The position numbers and the translations under genes were made by a program. This document shows, piece by piece, positions 12,046-12,165 of a stretch of 12,165 nt of DNA (position 1 is the stretch's first letter; each line of letters opens with the position of its first letter). This DNA is from a bacterium (lineage in GTDB: Bacteria; Bacillota_I; Bacilli_A; RF39; UBA660), in the NCBI GenBank assembly GCA_029007685.1, contig JAQXIG010000082.1, positions 1 to 12,165 on the forward strand, in the 5' to 3' direction. Below the pieces are notes generated by a model that ran no database searches, was not told where the DNA came from, and saw nothing but the letters and a program-made list of their open reading frames with translations.

Positions 12046-12165
12046 TTATTTTGGATAAGCGATTATCATACGATCTCTTTCTTGAAGATCTTGATAGCAG
12101 ATAATTTCTGCTTCTGGTAGATGGTCTTTTAATAGTGATGTTACATCTTCTTTTTGAGTACATCC
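12046..12165 (-). CDS. prmC: Probable PrmC, release-factor glutamine methyltransferase (C-terminal end)
   Basis: The last 39 codons of a minus-strand gene enter from the right edge. They read G-C-T-Q-K-E-D-V-x2-LL, then YQDLQERDRMIIAYPK and TAA. PrmC (HemK) proteins end in this way: a helix of the pattern G-x2-Q-x2-x-V-x2-LL, a short strand, then a D-L-x2-x-DR-hydrophobic strand. PrmC methylates the Gln of the GGQ motif in release factors RF1 and RF2. In Bacillus, prmC lies a little upstream of spoIIR, which fits the order here. The SAM-binding and NPPY motifs are outside the window, so the call rests on the tail and context. Confidence 0.55.
   Translation of the reverse strand, partial: GCTQKEDVTSLLKDHLPEAEIICYQDLQERDRMIIAYPK

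Overview
The window is about 30% GC. It has strong AAGGAGG-type ribosome binding sites, intrinsic terminators ending in long U-tracts, and three sporulation genes (spoIIR, spoIIQ, spoIIID) beside an mbl-type actin gene. This points to a spore-forming, low-GC member of the Bacillota (Bacilli or Erysipelotrichia-like); I cannot name a genus. The standard code is in use: spoIIQ and spoIIR end in TGA. Nearly every gene lies on the minus strand, so the region is best read from right to left.

Right to left: the C-terminal end of a probable prmC (12046-12165) faces a plus-strand DUF2935-like gene, and the two share one bidirectional terminator. Next comes spoIIR, then about 600 bp of decayed coding sequence that includes remnants of a PHP/HisJ-type phosphatase. 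Then mntP (manganese exporter) is followed by fba and murA (murZ type), which look like one operon with its own promoter. From about 3.7 to 7.0 kb there is a less conserved segment: a 272-aa unknown protein, an SGNH/GDSL hydrolase, a small four-helix membrane protein whose zinc ribbon is cut off by an in-frame TAA, and an ADP-ribosyltransferase gene split by a +1 frameshift in an A6 tract. Then come rpmE (zinc-type L31, with its own promoter and structured leader), about 540 bp of mostly empty sequence, and a compact row rpiB - DUF1146 - spoIIQ - spoIIID - mbl that closes at a very strong terminator. The first 13 bases hold the start of one more minus-strand gene.

The backbone (prmC, spoIIR, mntP, rpiB, DUF1146, spoIIQ, spoIIID, mbl) follows, from memory, the order of the same genes on the Bacillus subtilis chromosome; fba, murZ and rpmE sit inside it instead of to one side. 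The conserved genes serve cell-wall synthesis (MurA, Mbl), forespore-mother cell signalling (SpoIIR, SpoIIQ, SpoIIID), translation (L31, PrmC) and central carbon metabolism (Fba, RpiB). I see no CRISPR array, tRNA, rRNA, insertion sequence or phage module.

The most unusual points are the interrupted ART and zinc-ribbon genes, three minus-strand genes whose leaders put a stable hairpin or terminator on or against the ribosome binding site (spoIIID, the GDSL hydrolase, mntP), and conserved proteins with altered key residues (SpoIIQ, RpiB, the DUF2935 protein). I found no clear multi-gene undescribed system; the segment at 3.7-7.0 kb is the best place to look for one.
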